Under the pieces are notes generated by a model. It did no database searches and had not been told where the DNA came from. It worked only from the letters and a program-made list of their open reading frames with translations. The position numbers were made by a program, and so were the translations under genes. This document shows, piece by piece, positions 24,944 to 32,751 of a stretch of 64,000 nt of DNA. This stretch comes from CALMEC01 sp964628685 (GTDB taxonomy: Bacteria; Actinomycetota; Thermoleophilia; Miltoncostaeales; Miltoncostaeaceae). The stretch spans positions 434,001-498,000 of the forward strand of contig CAZVNM010000001.1 of NCBI GenBank assembly GCA_964628685.1, in the 5' to 3' direction. Each line of letters starts with the position of its first letter. Positions within the stretch are counted from its first letter, which is position 1.

Positions 24944-25884
24944 GCGCACCGCGCACCATGTCGTTCACCTGGTCGGCCATCGGGACGACCAACACCGTGA
25001 TCGTGACGCGACCCGACGCCATCGTCCCCGCCGCGCAGATCGCCCGACGCATGCTGGACGAGCTGGATGCTGCGGCGTCACGCTTTCGTCCCGACTCCGA
25101 GCTCTCACGCATCAACACCGCCGCCCGCGAGGGCGACGTGCGGACCACGATCTCGCCCACGCTCGCCCGTGCCGTCACCGCCGCGCTGCGGGCCGCGGCC
25201 CTCACCGACGGACTGGTCGACCCCACCGTCGGCGGCGCCATGCTCGACGCCGGCTACGACACCGACATCGCCACGGTGCGGTCCCGACCCGACGACCACG
25301 CCGCGCACACCGCAGCCGGTCGCGCCACGGTCGACTGGCGGTCGATCGACCACCGGCCGCGCACACGCGGGCTCTCGGTGCCGCGCGGTGCCGTCATCGA
25401 CCTGGGCGCCATCGCCAAGGCCGATGCCGCCGACGCGATCGCCGCAGCGCTCGCCCGCCGTCTGCCGGGCGGCTTCCTCGTCAACCTGGGCGGCGACATC
25501 GCCACCTCGGGACGTCCACCCGCCGGCGGTTGGTCGATCGCCGTGGACGACGACCACGGCAGGACCCTCCAGACGGTCGACGGCGACCGCCACGCCTTCG
25601 CCACATCCTCCACCCGACGTCGCCGCTGGACCCGCGGCGGACGCGAACTGCACCACATCATCGACCCGCGCACCGGCGAGCCCGGTGAGGCGGTCTGGGC
25701 ACAGGTCACCTGCGCCGCCGCCACGGCCCTCGAGGCCAACGCGGCATCGACGGCGGCGGTGGTCCTGGGCCACGACGCACCGGAATGGCTGGCCGACCGC
25801 GGCATCCCCGGTCGACTCGACCCGGTGGACGGCCCGGTGGTCGCGACGCCCGGGTGGCCCCTTCCGATCGGAGCAGCGGCATGA
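24940..25884 (+). CDS. apbE: FAD:protein FMN transferase (ApbE)
   Basis: 314 residues. Transfers FMN from FAD to Thr/Ser of target redox proteins, usually outside the membrane. Family motifs include ASRFRPDSELSRIN, a GLVDPTVG segment, VIDLGAIAKADAAD (substrate site), VNLGGDIA and HHIIDPRTGEP. No signal peptide or lipobox is evident, so it may act in the cytoplasm or use another export route. The GTG at 24940 overlaps the previous stop; an in-frame ATG follows at 24958. The operon continues with a reductase-like membrane protein. Confidence 0.88.
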   Translation: MSAPRTMSFTWSAIGTTNTVIVTRPDAIVPAAQIARRMLDELDAAASRFRPDSELSRINTAAREGDVRTTISPTLARAVTAALRAAALTDGLVDPTVGGAMLDAGYDTDIATVRSRPDDHAAHTAAGRATVDWRSIDHRPRTRGLSVPRGAVIDLGAIAKADAADAIAAALARRLPGGFLVNLGGDIATSGRPPAGGWSIAVDDDHGRTLQTVDGDRHAFATSSTRRRRWTRGGRELHHIIDPRTGEPGEAVWAQVTCAAATALEANAASTAAVVLGHDAPEWLADRGIPGRLDPVDGPVVATPGWPLPIGAAA

Positions 25885-26444
25885 ACGAGATCCTCTGGTA
25901 CACCTCGCGCGCCACCGGCGTCGTGAGCATCGTCCTTCTGACCGCGGTGGTCGTCCTGGGCGTCATCACCGCCGGCGGACGGCGCCCGCAGGGCGATGCG
26001 TCCACGGTGGTGATGGGACTGCACCGCGTCCTCTCCCTCGGGATGGGGGTGTTCCTGCTGGCGCACATCGCCACGGCCATCGGCGAGACCTACGTCGACA
26101 TCGGCTGGGTCTCGGCCGTCCTGCCGTTCACCTCCGGGTACGAGCGGGCCACCATCGGGCTCGGCACCCTCGCCGTCGACATCATGCTCGCGGTCGGCGT
26201 CACGTCGGCGCTGCGCCACCGTCTGCGTGAGTCGACCTGGCGGGCGGTCCACACGCTCTCGTACCTGCTGTGGCCGATCGCGATCGTGCACGGGCTCGTG
26301 CTCGGCACCGCCGACCAGCCGATCCTGCGCGGCGTCACCGTCGCCTGCGCGGCCATCGGCCTCGGCGCCATCACCTGGCGGTTCATCTCCGCCGACTCCG
26401 ACGAGACCCGCAGGCGCGAGATCGCCATGAAGGAGTGGTCATGA
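25881..26444 (+). CDS. ferric reductase-like transmembrane protein
   Basis: 187 residues with five or six hydrophobic segments. Conserved His occur in pairs suitable for b-type haem (LHRVLSLGMG and AHIATAIGE; VHTLSYLLWPIAIVHG), as in ferric-reductase-like and YedZ/MsrQ-type domains. It likely passes electrons across the membrane. Start and stop both overlap neighbours as ATGA, so the operon is tightly coupled from apbE to the NuoF-like gene. Confidence 0.83.
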   Translation: MNEILWYTSRATGVVSIVLLTAVVVLGVITAGGRRPQGDASTVVMGLHRVLSLGMGVFLLAHIATAIGETYVDIGWVSAVLPFTSGYERATIGLGTLAVDIMLAVGVTSALRHRLRESTWRAVHTLSYLLWPIAIVHGLVLGTADQPILRGVTVACAAIGLGAITWRFISADSDETRRREIAMKEWS

Positions 26445-27556
26445 ACCTCGTCAACCTCCTGCGGGAGGCCGGTCTCACCGGACGCGGCGGCGCGGCGTTC
26501 AGCACCGCAATCAAGGTCGAGGCGGCCCATGACAGGGGCGCGCGACTGATCGTGAACGCCTGTGACGGTGAGCTGGGCGCCGCCAAGGACGCGCACGTGG
26601 TGGCCCGTCACCTGGACGAACTCGTCGGCGGTGCACGCCTGGTGAGCCACCGGCCGGTCACCTACGCGGCCCACCGTGGGTCGCGAACCGCACACCTCCT
26701 CGCCCGGGCGGGGCTGGACGTCCTCGAGGTGCCGCACCGGTACGTGTCGTCCGAGGAGAGCTCGCTCGTCTCGGCCGCCAACGGGGGGCTCGCACGACCG
26801 CTCGCCAAGCGGGTGCCGATCGCGTTCGGGGCGACGCTCGCGGACGGCACCGACGTCGAGCCGACGGTCGTGCTCAACGCCGAGACGGTCATGCGCGTCT
26901 GGCAGATCGCCGATCGTGGCGCACGCTGGTTCCGGTCGTACGGCACCGCCGACGAACCCGGCCCCCGTCTGGTCGCGGTGGGCGGGGCGGTCGCCGAGCC
27001 CTCGGTCGTGGAGACCGAGGCCGGTGTTCCGCTGCGGGAGATCCTCGACGTCGCGGGACCCCGGCAGATCGGATGGGTCAACGTGTCGGGCCTCTCGGGC
27101 GGGTGGCTCACCGCCGACGAGGCCGCCGAGGTGATCTGGTCCAATGCGGCCCTCCGGGAGTTCGGTCTCTCGACGGGTGCCGGCATCCTGCACGTCCTGC
27201 CGGCGGATGTCTGCCCGCTCGACACCGTGCGCGCGTGGCTCGCATACGGCGCCGGGGAGTCCGCCGGCCAGTGCGGCCCCTGCATGTTCGGCGTTCCCGC
27301 GGTGGTCGCAGACCTGACCGCGATCATCGACGGCCGGGCCGGATCCGCCACGCCGGCGCTCAGTCGCCGCATCGAGCTTCTTCGCGGCCGCGGCGCATGC
27401 CGCTTCCCCGACGGCATCGCCGGCTTCGCCGAGTCGGTGCTGCGCACCTTCTGGCGTGATCTCACCCGACACGCCGACGGCACGTGCGAGCACCGACGCC
27501 CCGACGACCGCGACCATGTCCACCTTCCGAGGAGCCACCATGTCGCGTCATACTGA
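26441..27556 (+). CDS. NuoF-like NADH dehydrogenase subunit
   Basis: 371 residues resembling the FMN/NADH-binding subunit of complex I. The N-terminal glycine-rich LTGRGGAAFSTAIK matches the NADH/FMN site and RYVSSEESSLV the SLBB-proximal region. The usual ESCGxCxPC iron-sulfur motif reads ESAGQCGPC with a later RGACRFPDG, so one of the four canonical Cys is missing; I recall related actinobacterial proteins sharing this. It probably feeds electrons from NAD(P)H to the ferredoxin and reductase-like membrane protein. The ATG overlaps the preceding stop. Confidence 0.82.
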   Translation: MNLVNLLREAGLTGRGGAAFSTAIKVEAAHDRGARLIVNACDGELGAAKDAHVVARHLDELVGGARLVSHRPVTYAAHRGSRTAHLLARAGLDVLEVPHRYVSSEESSLVSAANGGLARPLAKRVPIAFGATLADGTDVEPTVVLNAETVMRVWQIADRGARWFRSYGTADEPGPRLVAVGGAVAEPSVVETEAGVPLREILDVAGPRQIGWVNVSGLSGGWLTADEAAEVIWSNAALREFGLSTGAGILHVLPADVCPLDTVRAWLAYGAGESAGQCGPCMFGVPAVVADLTAIIDGRAGSATPALSRRIELLRGRGACRFPDGIAGFAESVLRTFWRDLTRHADGTCEHRRPDDRDHVHLPRSHHVASY

Positions 27557-27770
27557 TGAGAAGCCCCGTGGGATCGGCATCGACCGCACCCGCTGCACCG
27601 GCAAGGGCATCTGCGCCAGCCTGCTGCCCGAGACCATCGTCCTGGACGAGTGGGGCTACCCGATCATCGCGCCGCAGGCCGTCGACGGCGAGATGGGCGA
27701 CGTGGCGATCCGCATGTGTCCGGCGCGCGCGCTCTTCTGGCAGGAGCTCCGGACGCCGGCGAGACGGTGA
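27540..27770 (+). CDS. single-cluster [3Fe-4S]-type ferredoxin
   Basis: 76 residues. Three Cys are arranged as CTGKGIC and CPARAL, as in the 3Fe-4S ferredoxins that serve cytochromes P450 and related oxidoreductases. GAGGAG precedes the ATG at 27540, which lies inside the last 17 nt of the NuoF-like gene. It is the final gene of the ApbE operon and likely links the NuoF-like dehydrogenase to the membrane reductase. Confidence 0.85.
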   Translation: MSRHTDEKPRGIGIDRTRCTGKGICASLLPETIVLDEWGYPIIAPQAVDGEMGDVAIRMCPARALFWQELRTPARR

Positions 27771-27803
27771 CGCACCGCCCGCGCAGGCGTCGCGGACCGA
27801 TTC

Positions 27804-27847
27804 GTGACATGTTCGTTACACGGACGTGAGCCGTCCGTGACCCGCGC
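27804..27847 (+). promoter_or_regulatory. four phased 11-nt repeats, PHO-box-like
   Basis: Four adjacent 11-nt units GTGACATGTTC, GTTACACGGAC, GTGAGCCGTCC and GTGACCCGCGC share the GTKAC core and period of the repeats upstream of pstS (12252-12290). They end 46 bp before the start of the secreted protein gene. An 8-bp hairpin (27819-27839) lies within them. Binding of an OmpR/PhoB-type regulator is the natural hypothesis. Confidence 0.5.
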
Positions 27848-27893
27848 GCACGAGGGTGTCGACAGACACATCGACCCCCGAGAACGGACAGCC

Positions 27894-28661
27894 ATGAACA
27901 CCAGGATCGTCACAGCAGCCCTCGCCCTCGCCGCCGCCGGCGCCACCGGCACGGCCGTCGCCGCACCGTCCGCGTCGGACGCGGCGCGCGGCCCGGTCAC
28001 GCACATCCAGGACTGCGCGGGCGAACCGCAGCACCGCCCCCGTGAGATCACGCTGGCGTGCGCCGACGGCAACCTCAGCCTCACCCGTCTGCGCTGGCGA
28101 AACTGGGGCTCCTCCCAGGCGATCGCGACCGGCGTCGGGATCGTCAACATGTGCGAGCCCACGTGCGTGGCGGGCAAATGGCGCGGCTTCCGCGTCACCG
28201 TGGTGGCCCACCGCATCCGCAACCTGGAGGCCACAGCCCGCTACCAGCGTCTGCTGGTGATCGCCCCGGCCAGGCGACCGCAGGGGATCGCGCGGCGCGA
28301 GCAGTACCGGCTGACCGCCCACGGTCCGGTGCAGATCGACACGAGGCCCGCCGCTCCGGGCACCGCGTTCACGGCGTTCGGCATCACGTCCACCTGGCGG
28401 GCGGTCGTCTCCGGATCGGTCCTCGAGGTCGAGCGGCCGGGCGAGCCGCTGCGGCGGCTACGGGTGACGCGTCAGGCGTTCAGCAGAGGCGTGGACTTCA
28501 CCGGGATGCACGGCACCACCGAGGTGGCCCTCACCATCACCGGCAACCGCTGCCTGGACGCCAACGGCACCGACACGGGCCAGACGGCAAAGCTCGCCAT
28601 TGGGGCGCGGACCCTCACCGGGTGCACCGTGGCGGGTGCCATCCCGCGCGCCGACACCTGA
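27894..28661 (+). CDS. secreted protein, unknown function (two-domain)
   Basis: 255 residues with a clear signal peptide ending AVAAP near residue 24. The first domain (about 40-130) contains LRWRNWGSSQAIATGVGIVNMCEPTCVAGKWRGF, a pattern found in many actinobacterial secreted proteins of unknown role. The second (about 150-250) resembles the COG3650-type domain, with VDFTGMHGTTEVALTITGNRCLDANG and ending in GARTLTGC. Four or more Cys could form disulfides. Repeats like those upstream of pstS precede it, so phosphate control is possible. Confidence 0.72.
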   Translation: MNTRIVTAALALAAAGATGTAVAAPSASDAARGPVTHIQDCAGEPQHRPREITLACADGNLSLTRLRWRNWGSSQAIATGVGIVNMCEPTCVAGKWRGFRVTVVAHRIRNLEATARYQRLLVIAPARRPQGIARREQYRLTAHGPVQIDTRPAAPGTAFTAFGITSTWRAVVSGSVLEVERPGEPLRRLRVTRQAFSRGVDFTGMHGTTEVALTITGNRCLDANGTDTGQTAKLAIGARTLTGCTVAGAIPRADT

Positions 28662-28671
28662 TCCCGGCGTT

Positions 28672-28709
28672 CCCGACGGGTGCGGGACATCGTCACCGCA
28701 CCCGTCGGG
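28672..28709. terminator. strong hairpin after the secreted protein gene
   Basis: Perfect 14-bp arms (CCCGACGGGTGCGG and its complement) with a 10-nt loop, starting 11 nt after the stop codon. There is no T-run, as is common in GC-rich actinobacteria. Its right arm overlaps copy 1 of the triplicated repeat. Confidence 0.6.
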
Positions 28710-28895
28710 CGGGGACAATCCGGCAGTGCTTCGCGGTGACGTCCCGCGTCTGCTGCGGGACGGTGGACGCGGGAGGACCCGGTACATGCTGCGAACCCGA
28801 TCGGTGGCCCCGCCGCCCGTGCTGCGCATTCGGCGTTCGCGGGCGCTCGACCCGTCCGGGGACGGCGCGCGCGGAGATGCCGTTTGCGCGCGCTC

Positions 28896-28924
28896 GCAAG
28901 CTTGGTGCCAGGCACCAGGCTTGC
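28896..28924. repeat. REP-like hairpin 1
   Basis: 14-bp arms (GCAAGCTTGGTGCC and GGCACCAGGCTTGC, one mismatch) with a single-base loop. The same element recurs at 29019-29047. Confidence 0.65.
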
Positions 28925-29018
28925 GCGCACGGCCCTCCTGCCCGCACCGACCACCCGTCACAAGGGGATGACCCGGCAGTCGTTGGTCGTGAAGTCCCGC
29001 ATCTGTTGCGCGACGGCC

Positions 29019-29047
29019 GCAAGCCTGGTGTCAGGCACCAGGCTTGC
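29019..29047. repeat. REP-like hairpin 2
   Basis: 14-bp arms (GCAAGCCTGGTGTC and GGCACCAGGCTTGC, one mismatch). It lies 30 bp beyond the stop of the minus-strand membrane protein gene and may also act as its terminator. GGTGYC-GGCACC palindromes are dispersed in several bacterial genomes. Confidence 0.65.
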
Positions 29048-29076
29048 GCGCAGCCCCCTGCCGCACCCAACACCCG

Positions 29077-29700
29077 TCAGGCGGGGACGATCCGGCAGTC
29101 GTTGGCCGTGAAGTCCCGCATCTGTTGCGCGACGGTCCGCCCGGAGTTGCGGACCGGCGGACCGGTTGAGTCGTTCCACCCCATGATGCGCTGGAAGGCC
29201 GGGTATGCGTCATCGGACGCTGCCAGTCCGGGACAGATGACGTTCGCGGTCGGCCGGACGTTCGTGTCGAACCACTGATCGTCCTCCCTGCGGGGCGGCG
29301 CGTGTTCCTGGAAGCGCTTCTGCCACCGGTAGTACTCCAGCGGAGTGAGATCCCGACGCGGTGTCCACGCGGCATCGCACTGTCCCGGCGAGTCGGCCAT
29401 GTACAGGCAGTCCACCGACCACCGGGCCTCGGGGAACGCACGGGCATAGTCGGCCTCCACCCGATCGGCGGCGCGCGACGGCGTCGTCCACCACCAGATG
29501 ACGGGGACGGCGACCACCAGGGCACCGACCAGGAGGGCGACCGCCAGCAGGATCGCTCCCCATTTCGCGATCGCGCCCCACCTTGCGATCGCGCCGGCGA
29601 TCACCTGGCGTCCGGGGCGCCAACCCCGGTTGAGGAACACGGCGACCACCAGCGCCATCAGCGTGACCGTCACGAGGATCGCGATTCGGGACGGCGTCAT
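29077..29700 (-). CDS. membrane protein, unknown function
   Basis: 207 residues. Two hydrophobic helices lie near residues 5-24 and 48-72, joined by a short positively charged loop. They are followed by an extracytoplasmic domain rich in Trp and Asp with four Cys (SVDCLYM, GQCDAAW, VICPGL, NDCRIVP). No family is recognised. The ATG at 29700 gives MTPSRIAILVTV. Its final 20 codons belong to a repeat present twice more downstream, so the C-terminus may have been exchanged or duplicated. Confidence 0.7.
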   Translation of the reverse strand: MTPSRIAILVTVTLMALVVAVFLNRGWRPGRQVIAGAIARWGAIAKWGAILLAVALLVGALVVAVPVIWWWTTPSRAADRVEADYARAFPEARWSVDCLYMADSPGQCDAAWTPRRDLTPLEYYRWQKRFQEHAPPRREDDQWFDTNVRPTANVICPGLAASDDAYPAFQRIMGWNDSTGPPVRNSGRTVAQQMRDFTANDCRIVPA

Positions 29701-29778
29701 CCACCGGATCCTACGGCGACGCGCGTGCGCCGACCTCGTCAGAATGTCGGCTCCGCCGACCCGCGACCGAGGATCTCC

Positions 29779-30579
29779 GTGAGCACCGAACGCACGAGCG
29801 CACCCGATGGCTTCACCAAGGGCGCCGACACCTACGACGAGGCCGTGCGCCACAACGTCGCGGGCTCCGACCGCCTCATCATGTCGCTGCCCGACGGGGA
29901 GTACCGCACCGTCCTGGACGTGGGCTGCGGCACCGGTTGGACCTCGGCGTCGATGGTGCGCCGGTTCGGGGTGGAGCGCATCGTGGGGGTCGATGCATCG
30001 GAGGGCATGCTCCAGAAGTTCGCCGACAAGATCGGCGCCGAGTTCCCGGACGTGCGGGTGGAGCTGCGCCACGAGGACGTGATGGCGATGGGCGTCGCCG
30101 ACGGCACGTTCGACGTGGTGATCAGCGCGATGGCGCTCCACTGGTTTCCGGACAAGACCGCCGCGATCGCCCGCATGGCGCGGGCACTGCGTCCGGGTGG
30201 CGTCGTGGGGATCCTCACGGCCGGGCGCGGTGGCGAGGCCGAGTGGCAGCAGGTGCTGGAGCGCGCCGGGGCACCGGCGGAGTGGACCGGGTGGTTCGCG
30301 ACCAACCAGCGCGACGTCGACGAGATGACGGCCGACATGCGCGCAGCGGGCCTTGAGCCGGTGGACGTGTGGATGGAGCGGCGGCGACGCCACACCGACC
30401 CGGATGCGTTCATGGCGCGCACCCGCGCCGTCGCCGCCCACCTGCTGGAAAACCCGCCGGGCGGCTTCAGCGAGCTGGACGGGCGGATCCACGCCGAGCT
30501 CCGCCGGTCGGCGGGGCCCAACGGGTTCGCGTACGACTACTGCAAGCTCTACGCGGTGGCGCGGCGGCCGCAGGAGTGA
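29779..30579 (+). CDS. class I SAM-dependent methyltransferase
   Basis: 266 residues. Motif I is VLDVGCGTGW near residues 47-56, the acidic post-I residue is in VGVDASEGML, and post-motifs include FDVVISAMALHWF and LRPGGVVGILTAG. This is the Methyltransf_11/25 type, acting on unknown small molecules or lipids. GAGGA lies upstream of the GTG start. It is divergent from the membrane protein gene; substrate and pathway cannot be assigned. Confidence 0.83.
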   Translation: MSTERTSAPDGFTKGADTYDEAVRHNVAGSDRLIMSLPDGEYRTVLDVGCGTGWTSASMVRRFGVERIVGVDASEGMLQKFADKIGAEFPDVRVELRHEDVMAMGVADGTFDVVISAMALHWFPDKTAAIARMARALRPGGVVGILTAGRGGEAEWQQVLERAGAPAEWTGWFATNQRDVDEMTADMRAAGLEPVDVWMERRRRHTDPDAFMARTRAVAAHLLENPPGGFSELDGRIHAELRRSAGPNGFAYDYCKLYAVARRPQE

Positions 30580-30604
30580 GTCCGCACCACCCCTCGCCGG
30601 GCAC

Positions 30605-30940
30605 GTGTCATCTGCAGACGGGCGTCCGTTGACGAGGGAGGCCGCCGATGATTGGCGCCGCACCGGACAGGAGATGCAGCTTCCCCCTGGCACCGTGCTC
30701 GTCAGACGCGCATTCGGCGCGCCGGGTGACCGGGAGCACGATCACTGCGAGTTCTGCTGGGCCACGTTCATGGACTCGACGCATTCCGAGGCACACCGAC
30801 GGCCCGCCACCGATCACCCGGAGACGCTGACCGAGGGATGGACGACGACGGACGACCATCCGCACGGCGCCGGGTACCACTGGGTTTGCCCTCGGTGCGT
30901 GGAAGACTTCGCCGAAGAGTACGGGTGGAGCGTGCGCTGA
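30605..30940 (+). CDS. small zinc-ribbon-like hypothetical protein
   Basis: About 111 residues from the GTG at 30605; other in-frame starts are TTG 30629 and ATG 30674. Two CxxC pairs, HCEFCWATF and WVCPRCVEDF, frame a GYHW segment, a layout seen in small uncharacterised zinc-binding proteins of many bacteria. It ends 8 bp from the convergent end of selB. Function unknown. Confidence 0.62.
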   Translation: MSSADGRPLTREAADDWRRTGQEMQLPPGTVLVRRAFGAPGDREHDHCEFCWATFMDSTHSEAHRRPATDHPETLTEGWTTTDDHPHGAGYHWVCPRCVEDFAEEYGWSVR

Positions 30941-30948
30941 CTCCGCCG

Positions 30949-32751
30949 TCACGCGCGTGACCGACGCAGCACCCGCACATCGCCACGACGCAGGGTGAGC
31001 CCCTCGCCGTCCATGTGGGCCGCCAGCGCAAGGGCGTGACGACGGCCGACGTCCCACAGGTCGCGCAGCTCGCCGATCCCACGGGGCCCCGCACCCAGGT
31101 GGTCGACCGCCATCGCCACGGCCTCGTCCACCGCATCGCGCGCGAACCACAGGTCGCCGGCGCGCACCACCTCCCCGCGCTCCCGCAGGGCGGTCAGCGC
31201 GGCCGTGAGGACGGCATCCGGCAATGCCGTCATCTCGACGAGATCGCCCGGACCCGGGGGACGACGACCGTGCGCGCGCAGCACGTCCAGCACGCGGACC
31301 TCCTGCGGAGACGCGTCGTCCGGCGTGGCGCCGCCGAGCGTCAGGCGCCCACCCCGCTCGACCAGCTCGCCGCCGGCGACGAGACCGGCCACCAGGGCCT
31401 CCATGGCATCCGGCGTGAGCGGCCCCGCCGCGACGACCGTCGCCCGGGGCGCGCCCGGTAAGCCCGACAATCCGCGGATGCGATCGCGTGCCACCGCCAC
31501 CCGCGCGGCCGGATGGAGTCGTCCGGCCACCATCTCGGCGTCCAGCCGACCGAGATCCGCGGCGTCGACATCATCGATGGCCAGCCCGTCGGGGCCGGAC
31601 TCGGCCAGACGCAGCCCGAGAACCTCCGTGGGGTCACCCTGATCCAGCACCGCCAGACGTTCGGCGGCGCCCGATCCGCGGCCGTGGCGCGCCGGGTGGG
31701 CGTCGACGACCCTGCAGCCACCCACGGTGCGGCGTTCGGCGGAACGCAGCACGAGGCGGTCGCCCGCGGCCGCCACGACCGGGGTGTCGAACCGCAGCTG
31801 CGCGTACCCGGTGGTCCCGGGGGCGAGTTCGATCGCGTCCAGAAGCACGCAGGTGGCCGATGCCTCGGTGGTCCCCAGGAACGCCTGCAGCCGTCGGCGT
31901 GTGCGAAGGGGACCCCCGGCGTCGGGCAGCCAGGTGAGTTCGACGTCCAGCAGCGTGGTCTCCTCCCACCCGTCGCCCTCGCGCACCACGACCGCACCCC
32001 GCGGCACCTGATCACGCGCCACCGCGGCGAGGGCGAGCGCCACCCGACCGCCGCCGGCGCGGTCGACCGGACGGTCGTGGGCCTCGATCGACCGGATGCG
32101 CGCCGAGCGCGCGCCCGGGTGGATGCGCACGCGATCACCGGTCGCGAGCGGTGCACCCCAGAGTGTGCCGGTCACGACGGTGCCGGCGCCGGCCACGCTG
32201 AACGCGCGGTCGACGTAGAGACGCGAGCGCCCGGCACCGACGCGGCGGCCGATGCGTCCCACCAGATCGGCCAGCGCGTCCCGCAGGGCGTCGACACCCG
32301 CCCCGGTGACCGCGCTGACCGGCACCACGGGGGTCCCGGTGGGGACGATGGCGCGCACCGCCTCCGCCGCGGGCGACGGGTCGGCGACGTCGGACTTCGT
32401 GACCGCCACGACCCCGTCGCGCACACCCAGCAGGTCGAGCACCGCCATGTGTTCGAGGGTCTGCGGCATCACGCCGTCGTCGGCGGCCACGCACAGCAGG
32501 AAGCCGTCCACCCCGCTCGCCCCGGCCACCATGTGGCGCACGAAGCGCTCATGTCCCGGGACGTCAACCAGGCTCACCCGTCGTCCACCGAGGTCGAGCG
32601 GGGCGAAGCCCAGGGCGATGGAGATGCCGCGGGCCTTCTCCTCGGCCAGACGGTCGGTGTCATGGCCGGTGAGGGCCGCGACCAGGGCGGTCTTGCCGTG
32701 GTCCACGTGGCCGGCGGTCGCCAGGGTGACGGCGACGACATCGTGGGTCAC
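30949..32751 (-). CDS. selB: selenocysteine-specific elongation factor
   Basis: 600 residues. Delivers selenocysteyl-tRNA to the ribosome at UGA codons marked by a SECIS element. G1 is ATAGHVDHGKTAL near residues 12-24, G3 DVPGHE and G4 TKSD, followed by EF-Tu-like beta-barrel domains. The C-terminal third is winged-helix-like, ending in HMDGEGLTLRRGDVRVL, which binds SECIS RNA in SelB. The GTG overlaps the selA stop (GTGA). Its presence implies at least one selenoprotein in the genome; none is seen in this window. Confidence 0.93.
   Translation of the reverse strand: MTHDVVAVTLATAGHVDHGKTALVAALTGHDTDRLAEEKARGISIALGFAPLDLGGRRVSLVDVPGHERFVRHMVAGASGVDGFLLCVAADDGVMPQTLEHMAVLDLLGVRDGVVAVTKSDVADPSPAAEAVRAIVPTGTPVVPVSAVTGAGVDALRDALADLVGRIGRRVGAGRSRLYVDRAFSVAGAGTVVTGTLWGAPLATGDRVRIHPGARSARIRSIEAHDRPVDRAGGGRVALALAAVARDQVPRGAVVVREGDGWEETTLLDVELTWLPDAGGPLRTRRRLQAFLGTTEASATCVLLDAIELAPGTTGYAQLRFDTPVVAAAGDRLVLRSAERRTVGGCRVVDAHPARHGRGSGAAERLAVLDQGDPTEVLGLRLAESGPDGLAIDDVDAADLGRLDAEMVAGRLHPAARVAVARDRIRGLSGLPGAPRATVVAAGPLTPDAMEALVAGLVAGGELVERGGRLTLGGATPDDASPQEVRVLDVLRAHGRRPPGPGDLVEMTALPDAVLTAALTALRERGEVVRAGDLWFARDAVDEAVAMAVDHLGAGPRGIGELRDLWDVGRRHALALAAHMDGEGLTLRRGDVRVLRRSRA

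Larger units (their letters stand above)
28701..29135. repeat. three copies of a 63-bp segment derived from a gene 3' end
   Basis: Copies lie at 28701-28763, 28954-29016 and 29073-29135. Copy 3 encodes the last 20 residues of the membrane protein on the minus strand (TVAQQMRDFTANDCRIVPA and its stop). Copies 2 and 1 still read AVAQQMRDFTTNDCRVIPL and TVPQQTRDVTAKHCRIVPA in the same sense but have no gene body attached. Copies 2 and 3 are each preceded by a GGTGCC/GGCACC hairpin at similar spacing, so the repeated unit is hairpin plus 3' end, about 120 bp. Confidence 0.75.

Noticed and set aside
28701..29135. CRISPR array
   Set aside because: Only three 63-bp copies at unequal spacing (253 and 119 bp), and one is part of a coding sequence.
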